The notes below the pieces were generated by a model, which was not told the DNA's origin, ran no database searches, and was given only the letters and a program-made list of their open reading frames with translations. From an uncultured Oscillospiraceae bacterium (lineage in GTDB: Bacteria > Bacillota > Clostridia > Oscillospirales > Oscillospiraceae): a stretch of 17,294 bases of DNA. This document shows positions 1-6,782 of this stretch, one piece after another (positions within the stretch are counted from its first letter, which is position 1; every line of letters begins with the position of its first letter). A program made the position numbers and the translations under genes. The stretch spans positions 1 to 17,294 of the forward strand of contig CAJUEG010000054.1 in assembly GCA_910584835.1 (NCBI GenBank). The letters are read 5' to 3'.

Positions 1-2694
1 GGCGTAGGCCCGCCGGGGGGAGCGGCCCACCCGGCCCCGGATCTGGTGGAGCTGGCTTAAACCCATCTTGTCCGCATCCTCAATGATCAGGGTGTTCACG
101 TTGGCGATGTCGATGCCCGTCTCGATGATGGTGGTGCACACCAGCACGTCCACCTCCCCGTCGGACACCCGGGTCATCACGTCGCCCAGCTCCTCCTGGC
201 TCATCTTGCCGTGGCCCACCGCCACCTCCGCGTCCGGTCCCAGCAGCTCCTTGATGCGGGCGGCGGTGCGCTCGATGGTGTCCACCCGGTTGTGGAGGTA
301 GTACACCTGGCCCCCCCGCTCCAGCTCCCGGCGCATGGCGTCGGCCAGCACCGACCAGTCGTGCTCCAGCACGTAGGTCTGAACCGGCTGGCGGTTGGAG
401 GGGGGCTCCTCGATGGCGGACATGTCCCGGATGCCGGACAGCGCCATATTCAGGGTGCGGGGGATGGGGGTGGCGGACAGGGTGAGCACGTCCACCTGCT
501 TGGACATCTCCTTCAGCCGCTCCTTGTGGGTGACGCCGAAGCGCTGCTCCTCGTCCACCACCAGCAGCCCCAGGTCCTTGAACCGCACGTCCTTTTGCAG
601 CAGCCGGTGGGTGCCGATAAGCAGGTCCACCGAGCCGTTCTCCACCCCGGCCAGCGCCTTTTTCATCTGGGCGGGGGTGCGGAAGCGGCTGACCACCTCA
701 ATCTCCACCGGATACTTGGCAAACCGGGAGCGGGCGGTGAGATAGTGCTGCCGGGCCAGCACCGTGGTGGGCACCAGGATGGCCGCCTGCTTGCCGTCCA
801 GCACGCACTTCATGACGGCCCGGAGGGCGACTTCGGTTTTGCCGTACCCCACGTCGCCGCACAGCAGCCGGTCCATGGGCCGGGGAGCCTCCATGTCCTT
901 CTTGATCTCCCGGATGGAGCGCAGCTGGTCCTCCGTCTCCTCGTAGGGGAAGTCCTCCTCAAACTCCTTCTGCCAGGGGGAGTCGGGGGCGAAGGCGTAC
1001 CCCGGCTGGCGCTGGCGCTGGGCGTAGAGCTGGATCAGCCCCTTGGCCAGGTCCTTCACCGCCTTCCGGGTGCGGGTCTTGGCCTTCTCCCAGTCCGTGC
1101 CCCCCAGCTTGGACAGCTTTTTGGTCTCCGGGTCGTCCCCGGCGCCGATGTACTTGGCGATGGCGTCCAGCTGCGTGGCGGGGAGGTAGAGCACGTCCGC
1201 CCCGGCGTAGGCCAGCTTGACGTAGTCCTTGTCCACCCCGTCCACCGTCATCTTCACCATGCCCACAAACCGGCCGATGCCGTGGTGCTCGTGGACGATG
1301 AGGTCGCCGGGGGACAGGTCGGTGAAGGAGTCCACCTTCCGGCGGTCCGCGGCGTGCTTGAGCCGCCTGCCCCGGCGTTTCGGCTCGGCTCCCCCCTCGG
1401 TCAGCACCGCGTAGGGACAGCCGATGTAGTCAAACCCGGCGGACAGCCCCCCCACGGCGATGGTGATCCCCCCGGGCTGGGGCAGGTCGTGGAGCTGGAA
1501 GTCCACCGCCGAGCGGATCTTCCGCTCCCGCAGCAGGGACTGGAGGTTCAGCGCCCGCTGCTCGCTGCCCACCAGCACGATGGCGGCGGCGTTGGCGTTT
1601 TGCAGCTGGGTCAGGTCCGCCGCCGCCGTGTCCAGGCTGGCCCCGAAGGAGGACAGCTGGCGGCCCTGGGCGGTCAGGATGTCTTTGGGGGGCAGGGGGG
1701 CGGCGGAGGTGGTGAAGGAGTCCAGAAAGCACAGGGCATGGCCGGACAGCACGGCCATCAGGTCGTCCATCCCGGCGGCAAATACCGCGTGCTTTCCGTC
1801 CAGCGCCCCGTTTTCCAGTAGGGTTTTCACGTCCTCATTCAGCTGCCACAGCCAGTTTCTGCCCCGCTCCGCCACCCGGCTGGACTCGGACAGGCAGACG
1901 ATGGCGTCCGAAGGCAGATGGTGGGCGGCGGTGGCCAGCCTGGAGTACCGGGCGGGCAGCCGGCGGTCGTTCAGGCGCGCCCAGTTTCCGTGTTCATCCC
2001 TGACGGGGAGAAGCTCGCTGACGGGCAGAAACACCGCCCTGTCCAGCCGCCCCACCCGCCGCTGGGAGGACACGTCGAAGGGCCCCATGGAGTCCACGTC
2101 CCGGTCCCAGAACTCCACCCGCACCGGGTCGTCCGCGCCCGGGGAGAACACGTCCAGGATGCCCCCCCGCAGGGTGAACTGGCCCACCCCCTCCACCTGC
2201 TGGCACCGGGTGTAGCCCAGGGCAGCCAGGCGGTCGGCCAGATCATCCAGGTCATAGCTGCCCTTGGCGTCCACCTCCACCACATGGGCGGCCAGCTCCT
2301 CGGGGGGGAGGGTGCGCTGCAAAAGCCCCTCCACCGTGGCGGCGATGAGCCTGGTTTTGCCCTGGGCCATGGCGTGGAAGGCGGCCAGGCGCTGATGCTC
2401 CCACTGGCGGGAGGCCACCGCGCCCTCATGAAACAAAAACTCCCGCGCACCGATCATGGTGGCGCTTTCCCCCGTCAGCGCCGTCACGTCGGCGGCCAGC
2501 CGGGCGCACTCCCCCTCATCGGCGCACACCAGCACCACAGGACAGTCCAGCCGGTCCAGCAGCCCCGCCGCGAAGTGGGCCCGGTGGACGGGGGACAGCC
2601 CCGCCACCTCCACCGGGGAGCGGCCCGCGTCCAGGTTGGCCGTCAGACGGGCGAATTCAGGCACCGTATTTAAGATGTTCAGCAGCTGTTTCAT
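1..2694 (-). CDS. mfd: Transcription-repair coupling factor Mfd (C-terminus beyond window)
   Basis: Mfd is an ATP-driven DNA translocase that removes RNA polymerase stalled at lesions and recruits UvrA. The visible 898 residues start at MKQLLNILN, with GAGGT about 7 nt upstream. Domains in order: the N-terminal UvrB-like region (about 1-350), a linker, the RNA polymerase interaction (CarD-like) domain near residues 455-520 (SPGDLIVHEHHGIGRFVG), then the helicase core. That core has Walker A GDVGYGKT (about 613-620), the DEEQ box at 714-717 and SATPIPRT after it; the RecG-like region (QIRGRVGRS) is at the cut edge. Full Mfd is about 1,150-1,200 residues, so the last quarter, including the UvrA-blocking domain, is outside. 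In Bacillus subtilis mfd lies in the prs-spoVC(pth)-mfd cluster; the same order is seen here but interrupted upstream by a repeat-flanked island. No clear promoter was found directly upstream. Confidence 0.98.
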   Translation of the reverse strand, partial: MKQLLNILNTVPEFARLTANLDAGRSPVEVAGLSPVHRAHFAAGLLDRLDCPVVLVCADEGECARLAADVTALTGESATMIGAREFLFHEGAVASRQWEHQRLAAFHAMAQGKTRLIAATVEGLLQRTLPPEELAAHVVEVDAKGSYDLDDLADRLAALGYTRCQQVEGVGQFTLRGGILDVFSPGADDPVRVEFWDRDVDSMGPFDVSSQRRVGRLDRAVFLPVSELLPVRDEHGNWARLNDRRLPARYSRLATAAHHLPSDAIVCLSESSRVAERGRNWLWQLNEDVKTLLENGALDGKHAVFAAGMDDLMAVLSGHALCFLDSFTTSAAPLPPKDILTAQGRQLSSFGASLDTAAADLTQLQNANAAAIVLVGSEQRALNLQSLLRERKIRSAVDFQLHDLPQPGGITIAVGGLSAGFDYIGCPYAVLTEGGAEPKRRGRRLKHAADRRKVDSFTDLSPGDLIVHEHHGIGRFVGMVKMTVDGVDKDYVKLAYAGADVLYLPATQLDAIAKYIGAGDDPETKKLSKLGGTDWEKAKTRTRKAVKDLAKGLIQLYAQRQRQPGYAFAPDSPWQKEFEEDFPYEETEDQLRSIREIKKDMEAPRPMDRLLCGDVGYGKTEVALRAVMKCVLDGKQAAILVPTTVLARQHYLTARSRFAKYPVEIEVVSRFRTPAQMKKALAGVENGSVDLLIGTHRLLQKDVRFKDLGLLVVDEEQRFGVTHKERLKEMSKQVDVLTLSATPIPRTLNMALSGIRDMSAIEEPPSNRQPVQTYVLEHDWSVLADAMRRELERGGQVYYLHNRVDTIERTAARIKELLGPDAEVAVGHGKMSQEELGDVMTRVSDGEVDVLVCTTIIETGIDIANVNTLIIEDADKMGLSQLHQIRGRVGRSPRRAYA

Positions 2695-2773
2695 GGGATG
2701 ACCTCGGATTTGAAAAATTTGGAAATTTTGGGCGCACACACATTTCGGAGAGGTCCCCTGCGGGGGACGGGGC

Positions 2774-3060
2774 GGCACTTTCTCTCACATGAGAGAAAGT
2801 GCCCAAAGAGAATGCTTAGGGGGCAATCCGCCGGTTCGACTTCGAGCGCCAAGGGCGCGCTCTCGCTCACAGACGGCTTTCCCCCTAAGAACTCCCTGTT
2901 TACGGGAGAGCCCGGTTCGATGCCCAGGCGGATACCCTCCCGGCGCCAGCGGCCTTACGACACAGATGCCCCTATTCGTGCTGCTGCCGGTGTCTGGATA
3001 TTGACAGGCTCGCAGGGCCCGCCGCCTGCGCCTCCGGGGCGCGCCATTCGGTTTGGGACT
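2774..3060 (+). repeat. Dispersed structured repeat, copy A
   Basis: A non-coding element of about 287 bp occupies most of the 386-bp gap between mfd and the xre gene. Read on the plus strand it aligns along its full length with the minus strand of 3681-3962. It opens with a perfect 13-bp hairpin (2774-2786 with 2791-2803, loop ACAT). A 9-bp stem CTTAGGGGG/CCCCCTAAG (2815-2823 with 2881-2889) follows, and it encloses a GAGCGC/GCGCTC hairpin (2844-2849 with 2857-2862). The second copy keeps the same three stems with paired changes. Open frames through it are GC-rich shadows without a ribosome binding site. A further small hairpin GTCCCC/GGGGAC lies just before it at 2754-2769. No named family is recognised. 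Confidence 0.82.
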
Positions 3061-3080
3061 GACCGCCGCGCGCCAACCCT

Positions 3081-3293
3081 TTACCTCGGCTCATCTGTCC
3101 GCCCCAGCAGATAGTCCGTCGTTACCTCAAAATAATCGGCAAGGGCAATCAAGCGAGGAATGTCTGGATAGTTCCTGCCCTTCTCATAGGTATAGACAGA
3201 ATATCTCTTTACACCAATGATCTTGCCAAGCGCGTCCTGCGACAGTCCTTTGGATTCCCGAAGCGCCTTGACCCGTTCCGAAAATTTTTCCAT
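3081..3293 (-). CDS. Small Xre-family (HTH_3) transcriptional regulator
   Basis: A 70-residue protein made almost wholly of one Cro/C1-type helix-turn-helix domain. Residues 4-60 follow the family pattern: FSERVKALRESKGLSQDALG, then a recognition-helix region VKRYSVYTYEKGRNYPD, then IPRLIALADYFEVTTDYLLG. Such proteins bind short operator repeats as dimers and usually repress their own and neighbouring promoters. The ATG is preceded by GAGGT at good spacing. The gene is divergent from the small gene at 3382, and the 88 bp between them hold TGTAGACA repeats that are the likely operators. It is clearly more AT-rich than the mfd, pth and prs genes around it and sits between two inverted repeat copies, so acquisition by transfer is plausible. 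There is no effector domain. Confidence 0.93.
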   Translation of the reverse strand: MEKFSERVKALRESKGLSQDALGKIIGVKRYSVYTYEKGRNYPDIPRLIALADYFEVTTDYLLGRTDEPR

Positions 3294-3311
3294 AATCGCA
3301 CCTCATTTTTC

Positions 3312-3351
3312 TTGACATGTAGACAAAAAATATGCTATCATAGTGTAGACA
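3312..3351 (+). promoter_or_regulatory. Promoter and candidate Xre operator between divergent genes
   Basis: A TTGACA box (3312-3317) and TATCAT (3336-3341) with an 18-nt spacer point toward the small gene at 3382. An 8-bp direct repeat TGTAGACA occurs at 3318-3325, inside the spacer, and at 3344-3351, at the expected transcription start. The first copy is also part of an imperfect palindrome, TTGACATGTAGACAA (3312-3326). Binding of the adjacent Xre protein here would block the plus-strand promoter. The sites are seen; the binding is inferred. I could not define a convincing minus-strand promoter for xre itself. Confidence 0.55.
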
Positions 3352-3381
3352 CGAATAATACATGTGGGGGTTGATTTGGAT

Positions 3382-3657
3382 ATGGAGAAAATCATAAATG
3401 AGCTTTATTATATGGTAGATACTTGGGCTGGTCAACAATACGAAAATAACGAGGAGGCAAAGGGGTTGGAGGCGCAAAAGTTTGCCTTACAAGAGGATAT
3501 TGCCCGGCGGGTGGGGGAAAACGGGCAGGAGGTGCTGGAAAAGTTGTCTGAGGTAAGTCTCAGGTTAGAAGATATCCATGACCAGGCGTTATTTCGAGCG
3601 GCGTTGCGGCTAGCGATTGAGATGACGCAAAGGGGGGCGCTGGGGCAGTCAGCTTAA
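3382..3657 (+). CDS. Small protein of unknown function (DUF6809-like)
   Basis: A 91-residue acidic, helical protein starting MEKIINELYYMVDTWAGQQY and ending LGQSA. The start MEKIxxELYY, the central EAKGLEAQKFALQEDIARRV and the end RAALRLAIEMTQRG resemble the small clostridial proteins grouped as DUF6809. That assignment is from memory of the pattern and is tentative. The function of that group is unknown. I see no signal peptide, membrane segment or catalytic motif; two predicted helices around residues 25-75 could make a coiled coil. The ATG at 3382 follows a weak TGGGGG site. An in-frame GTG at 3364 adds six residues but lacks an upstream Shine-Dalgarno sequence. The gene is divergent from the Xre gene, so it may be its regulatory target; a toxin-antitoxin role cannot be claimed. 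Confidence 0.75.
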   Translation: MEKIINELYYMVDTWAGQQYENNEEAKGLEAQKFALQEDIARRVGENGQEVLEKLSEVSLRLEDIHDQALFRAALRLAIEMTQRGALGQSA

Positions 3658-3680
3658 GGCAGGGAAGAGACTGGCCTAGG

Positions 3681-3962
3681 CCCGGGACCGAACGGCGTGC
3701 CCCTGAGGCGCGGGGGGTGGACCCCGCCCGCCTGTCAGTGCCTAAAAACTGGCGGCAGCGCAAATAGGGGGGAGCGGGTCGAAAGCACCACGCGCCGGGA
3801 GGATATCCGCCCGGCCATCGTATCGGGCGCTCCCGTAAACCGGGGGATTCTCAAGGGGACGGCGGCCTGTGAGCGAGGGCGCGCCCTTAGCGCCCGAAGC
3901 CGAACCGGCCGCTGCCCCCTTGAGCGTGTCTTTGGTTACTTTCTGCACGAGCAGAAAGTAAC
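3681..3962 (-). repeat. Dispersed structured repeat, copy B (inverted)
   Basis: The inverted partner of the element at 2774-3060 fills nearly all of the 309-bp gap between the small gene and pth. On the minus strand it begins 4 nt after the pth stop codon with a perfect 12-bp hairpin (plus-strand arms 3935-3946 and 3951-3962). Next come the CTCAAGGGG/CCCCTTGAG stem (3850-3858 with 3916-3924) and the GGGCGC/GCGCCC hairpin (3877-3882 with 3890-3895). It ends near 3681 with the match GCCGTTCGGT, against GCCATTCGGT in copy A. The first hairpin could also help end or stabilise the pth transcript, although no T-run follows it. Confidence 0.82.
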
Positions 3963-3966
3963 ATCC

Positions 3967-4554
3967 CTAGTTGAAGCGGTTCATCGCCTTCTGCGGGCCG
4001 TCCCGCAAGAGGCACTCCACCGCGTCCGCCGCCCGCTGGACCGCCCCGTCCATCACCTTCTTGTCCTCGCCCTGGAGCTTGCCCAGCACCCAGTCGGCCA
4101 TGTCGTAGTCGGGGTGAGGCTTGCCCCCCACCCCCACCTTCAGCCGGGGGAACTGGTCAGTGCCCAGGTGCTGGATGACGCTCTTCAGGCCGTTATGGCC
4201 CCCGGCGGAGCCGCCGGTGCGGATGCGCAGCTTGCCCAGGGGCAGGTCCACGTCGTCGGAGATCACCAGCACGTGGGAGGGGTCCAGCTTGTAAAACCGG
4301 GCCGCCTCCCCCACCGCCTCGCCGGACAGGTTCATGTAGGTGACGGGCTTCATCACCAGCGCACCCTGGCCGCCAATGGAGGCGGTGCTGGTCAGCGCCT
4401 TGAATTTCAGGCGCTGGATGGGGAAGCGGCCCCGCTCGCCCAGCTCGTCCGCCACCAGGAAGCCCGCGTTGTGGCGGGTGTATTCATATTTGTCCCCCGG
4501 ATTGCCCAGGCCCACCACAAGCCAGGCGACGGGGAGTTTTTTAGCGAAAATCAT
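3967..4554 (-). CDS. pth: Peptidyl-tRNA hydrolase
   Basis: Pth cleaves the ester bond of peptidyl-tRNAs that drop off the ribosome and so recycles tRNA; it is a soluble cytoplasmic enzyme. The 195-residue length fits the family. The sequence starts MIFAKKLPVAWLVVGLGNPG. Asn18 of GLGNPG, the catalytic His28 in TRHNAGF, Asn75 in TYMNLSG, Asp100 in ISDDVDLPLG and Asn121 in GGHNGL correspond to the known active-site and binding positions. I chose this ATG because GGAGG lies about 6 nt upstream and the homology begins here. The open frame continues 267 bp upstream, but that part is repeat sequence with no homology to Pth. The gene lies downstream of prs as in Bacillus subtilis (where it is spoVC), probably sharing its transcript across a 284-bp repeat-filled gap. 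Confidence 0.97.
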   Translation of the reverse strand: MIFAKKLPVAWLVVGLGNPGDKYEYTRHNAGFLVADELGERGRFPIQRLKFKALTSTASIGGQGALVMKPVTYMNLSGEAVGEAARFYKLDPSHVLVISDDVDLPLGKLRIRTGGSAGGHNGLKSVIQHLGTDQFPRLKVGVGGKPHPDYDMADWVLGKLQGEDKKVMDGAVQRAADAVECLLRDGPQKAMNRFN

Positions 4555-4620
4555 AAAATACCTCCGGACAGGGAACAACCGCTCCGAGGCAGGCGCCCCG
4601 GAGCGGGTTTTCTCTCTATA

Positions 4621-4791
4621 AAAGAAGCGCGGAGAAGGGGCCGGCGAGGACGCTTGGAGCGGAGCGAAAGCAAACGCCCAGGACCCGCGCAGCGGGGGTG
4701 GGTTTTGCTTGAGGCGGAGCGAAAGCGCCCGAGCGGTCCTGGCCGCTTCGGAGCGTGACAGGAAAGAAGCGCGGAGAAGGGGCCGGCGAGG
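4621..4791. repeat. Repeat element between prs and pth, with 29-bp direct repeat ends
   Basis: A GC-rich non-coding block within the 284-bp gap between prs and pth. An identical 29-bp sequence beginning AAAGAAGCGCGGAGAAGG occurs at 4621-4649 and 4763-4791. Between the copies, GCTTGGAGCGGAGCGAAAGC (4652-4671) is followed by a close copy, GCTTGAGGCGGAGCGAAAGC (4707-4726). The stretch 4652-4764 also aligns with 7141-7249 inside the gntR reading frame. The block produces an open frame that extends pth upstream, but no real protein similarity is seen in it. Confidence 0.7.
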
Positions 4792-4838
4792 GGAGTTTCC
4801 GGCTCCATCCGCCCTGCTCACGGCGGCCCCACAGTCGT

Positions 4839-5804
4839 TCAGGACCAGAGCTTGGACACGGAAATCTCCTGGTAGATGCGCTCAATGGCCTCGGCAAACA
4901 GGTGGGCCACAGACAGGTACTTGACCTTGGGGCAGATCTCGGCAATGTTGTCCCGGGGCTGGATGGTGTCCAGGAACACCACCTCGTCCAGGGCGGAATC
5001 GTTGATGCGCTGGATGGCGGGGCCGGACAGAACGCCGTGGCTGGCGCAGGCGGTGACCGACTTGGCGTGGCCCAGCTCCACCAGGGCTTTGGCCGCGTGG
5101 CACAGGGAACCGCCGGTGTCCACCATGTCGTCCAGCAGAATCACGTTCTTGCCGGTGACGTCGCCGATGATGTTCATCACCTCGGAGGAGTTGGCCTTCT
5201 GGCGGCGCTTGTCCACGATGGCCATGGGCATATCCAGCTTCTGGGCAAAGGCCCGGGCCCGGGCCACGCTACCCACGTCGGGGGATACCACCATGGTCTC
5301 CTCATGGACGGGGGCGAAGCGGCGGAAGAAGTGGTCCACAAACACGGGGGAGCCCAGCAGATTGTCCACCGGAATGTCAAAGAAGCCCTGAATCTGGTTG
5401 GCGTGGAGGTCCATGGTGAGCACCCGGTCGGCGCCGGCCCGGGTGATGAGGTTGGCCACCAGCTTGGCGGAGATGGGGTCCCGGGGCTTGGTCTTGCGGT
5501 CCTGACGGGCGTAGCCAAAGTAGGGGATGACGGCGGTGATGCGCCCTGCGGAGGCCCGCTTCAACGCGTCAATCATAATGAGCAGCTCCATCAGGTTGTC
5601 GTTCACCGGGGTGCTGGTGGACTGGACCACAAATACGTCGGAGCCGCGGACGGTCTCAAAAATGGACACAAAATTCTCGCCGTCGGAAAAGGCTCCCGTC
5701 TCGGCGTTGCCCAGAGGAATGCTCAATTCCTTACATATGTCCCGGGCCAGAGCTTTGCTGGCGCTGCCGGAGAAAATTTTCAGGTCCTTGCCGTGTGATA
5801 TCAT
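4839..5804 (-). CDS. prs: Ribose-phosphate pyrophosphokinase (PRPP synthase)
   Basis: Prs makes 5-phosphoribosyl diphosphate from ribose 5-phosphate and ATP. PRPP feeds purine, pyrimidine, histidine, tryptophan and NAD synthesis. The protein is 321 residues, the usual length for class I enzymes. Visible hallmarks are the N-terminal half with FSDGENFVSI, the flexible-loop segment YFGYARQDRKTKPRDPI, the metal/PRPP region TMDLHANQIQGFFDIPVDNL, VSPDVGSVARA, the second loop DKRRQKANSSEVMNIIGDV and the PRPP-binding loop DDMVDTGGSL. The chosen ATG (MISHGKDLKIFSGSAS) matches the family start and has GAGGAA 10 nt upstream. An ATG three codons earlier (5813) sits almost on that same site and is the alternative. 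The gene heads a leftward group with pth and mfd and has its own promoter near 5901-5929. Confidence 0.98.
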   Translation of the reverse strand: MISHGKDLKIFSGSASKALARDICKELSIPLGNAETGAFSDGENFVSIFETVRGSDVFVVQSTSTPVNDNLMELLIMIDALKRASAGRITAVIPYFGYARQDRKTKPRDPISAKLVANLITRAGADRVLTMDLHANQIQGFFDIPVDNLLGSPVFVDHFFRRFAPVHEETMVVSPDVGSVARARAFAQKLDMPMAIVDKRRQKANSSEVMNIIGDVTGKNVILLDDMVDTGGSLCHAAKALVELGHAKSVTACASHGVLSGPAIQRINDSALDEVVFLDTIQPRDNIAEICPKVKYLSVAHLFAEAIERIYQEISVSKLWS

Positions 5805-5900
5805 GCTTCCCATCTTCCTCTCTTAAAAATCGTAGTGATTCGTTGCCGGCGTACTATTTCAACTTTCTCCGCAAGGTAGGAAGCACCTCGCTGTAAAAGC

Positions 5901-5929
5901 ATTATATCAGAAACCAGAATTTTTTGAAG
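5901..5929 (-). promoter_or_regulatory. Probable prs promoter
   Basis: On the minus strand a perfect TATAAT (5901-5906) is preceded, after 17 nt, by CTTCAA (5924-5929), a poor -35 box. Transcription would begin near 5894 and leave a leader of about 90 nt before prs. The surrounding 225-bp gap is AT-rich; I see no known riboswitch in it. Confidence 0.5.
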
Positions 5930-6007
5930 AGATTTTTCTCACTTTGGGAAAATTGTCATATTTCTACGAAAACCAGGGAGAAAAATGGGGAAAAAGCGGT
6001 GATTATG

Positions 6008-6044
6008 TCAAAAGACGTCTGCCTGCGGCTCAGGCCGCGGGCAG
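6008..6044 (-). terminator. Terminator overlapping the HD gene stop codon
   Basis: The stem CTGCC-x-GCGGC / GCCGC-x-GGCAG (6019-6029 with 6034-6044) has one internal mismatch and the 4-nt loop TCAG. On the minus strand it is followed within 4 nt by a short TTTT run. The loop contains the stop codon of the leftward HD gene (6030-6032). The weak T-run limits confidence. Confidence 0.5.
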
Positions 6045-6524
6045 GGGAAGCCAGCGCTGTAAGCGCCGGGTCTGGTAGAGATGGACCACCTCCAGGGTGG
6101 CGCAGATCTTGTCCGCCATGTTCACCACCAGCGCCTCCCGGCAGCGGGGCAGGTGGACGGCCAGGGGGAACATGTGGGACACAATGGCGTTTTTCTCCCG
6201 GTCGGACAGGTCGGGGCACAGGGCGGCGGCGTTTCGCAGGGCGAACTCCGGATGGTCCAGGCACTGGTTGCCGGGGTGGGCGGAGCCGTCGGCGGGGTCA
6301 TACAGGTACAGGTCATGGAGCAGCCCCGCCCGGGCGGCGGCCCGGTAGTCCCAGCCGAAATACCGGGCCAGCCGGAAAGCTACGTAGGACACAAACAGGG
6401 AGTGCTGGTAGCAGGTGATGGAGAAGTGATGACGCCACCGCTTCATGGAGCTGACCTCGCTGGTGTCCAGCAGGGCGCCCACGCACTCCATGAAGGCGGC
6501 GGCGTTCAAATCGTGTTTGGACAT
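6030..6524 (-). CDS. HD-domain phosphohydrolase family protein
   Basis: A 164-residue soluble protein with an HD metal-binding fold, a family that hydrolyses phosphate esters in nucleotides and signalling molecules. Metal-ligand candidates are His41 (CYQHSLFV), His70-Asp71 (AGLLHDLYLYD), the later histidines in LDHPEFAL and SHMFPL, and Asp in NMADKICA. Only the HD domain is present, so the substrate cannot be deduced. The ATG at 6524 has AAAGGGG about 9 nt upstream and follows a good minus-strand promoter. The open frame runs much further upstream into the gntR gene, but that part is antisense and intergenic sequence and is excluded. The gene is divergent from the gntR-ABC operon and shares its control region, though each has a separate promoter. 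Confidence 0.9.
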   Translation of the reverse strand: MSKHDLNAAAFMECVGALLDTSEVSSMKRWRHHFSITCYQHSLFVSYVAFRLARYFGWDYRAAARAGLLHDLYLYDPADGSAHPGNQCLDHPEFALRNAAALCPDLSDREKNAIVSHMFPLAVHLPRCREALVVNMADKICATLEVVHLYQTRRLQRWLPLPAA

Positions 6525-6597
6525 AGGAAAAGACCCCTTTCTAAGGTTACTGGATGAAATGAGTCGGTTTTTACTTTTTTTGACACTTTTGCGCCTT

Positions 6598-6646
6598 GTG
6601 TAAGGCTGTACATCAACATTATAGCAGGTGTAAGGCCCGTTGTCAG
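6598..6646 (-). promoter_or_regulatory. Promoter of the HD gene with 9-bp direct repeats
   Basis: CTGACA (-35, 6641-6646) and TATAAT (-10, 6618-6623) are separated by 17 nt on the minus strand. The 9-mer GCCTTACAC occurs twice, at 6628-6636 between the boxes and at 6598-6606 just after the expected start near 6611. The copies are 30 bp apart, about three helical turns, which suits a repressor site. No regulator can be named. Confidence 0.72.
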
Positions 6647-6696
6647 CTATCTTTGCAAAAATTTTAAGGGACAAAATCTGGTTATTTTTTTCTTGC

Positions 6697-6758
6697 TTGA
6701 CAACCCCAACCCGCTGTGCTATGATAACTGTACTAAGACATATAGTACAATTAGTACA
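6697..6758 (+). promoter_or_regulatory. Promoter and candidate GntR operator of the ABC operon
   Basis: A strong promoter, TTGACA (6697-6702), 17 nt, TATGAT (6720-6725), leads into gntR. Immediately downstream lies the inverted repeat TGTACT (6729-6734) and AGTACA (6744-6749), with a third half-site AGTACA at 6753-6758. The repeats cover the expected transcription start, the typical place for autorepression by YtrA-type GntR proteins. Operator use by the adjacent GntR protein is inference. Confidence 0.75.
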
Positions 6759-6782
6759 ATCTGAAGGAAAGGAGGCGGGGCC

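Noticed and set aside
211..1821. Long plus-strand open frame antisense to mfd (536 codons)
   Set aside because: Composition is His/Gly/Val/Leu-rich shadow sequence. The opposite strand encodes an unmistakable Mfd, and there is no ribosome binding site.
2698..3114. Open frame of 138 codons through repeat copy A
   Set aside because: The two repeat copies differ by indels and by paired stem changes rather than synonymous ones; no credible start signal.
3081..3657. Toxin-antitoxin pair or insertion sequence
   Set aside because: The genes are divergent rather than an operon, the 91-aa protein has no toxin motif, and there is no transposase or clear target duplication.
4621..4791. CRISPR-like repeat-spacer pattern
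   Set aside because: Only two identical 29-mers, 142 bp apart, with related sequence between them; no regular spacers or cas genes.
4555..4821. N-terminal extension of pth
   Set aside because: It covers the repeat element. The good ribosome binding site and the Pth homology both start at 4554.
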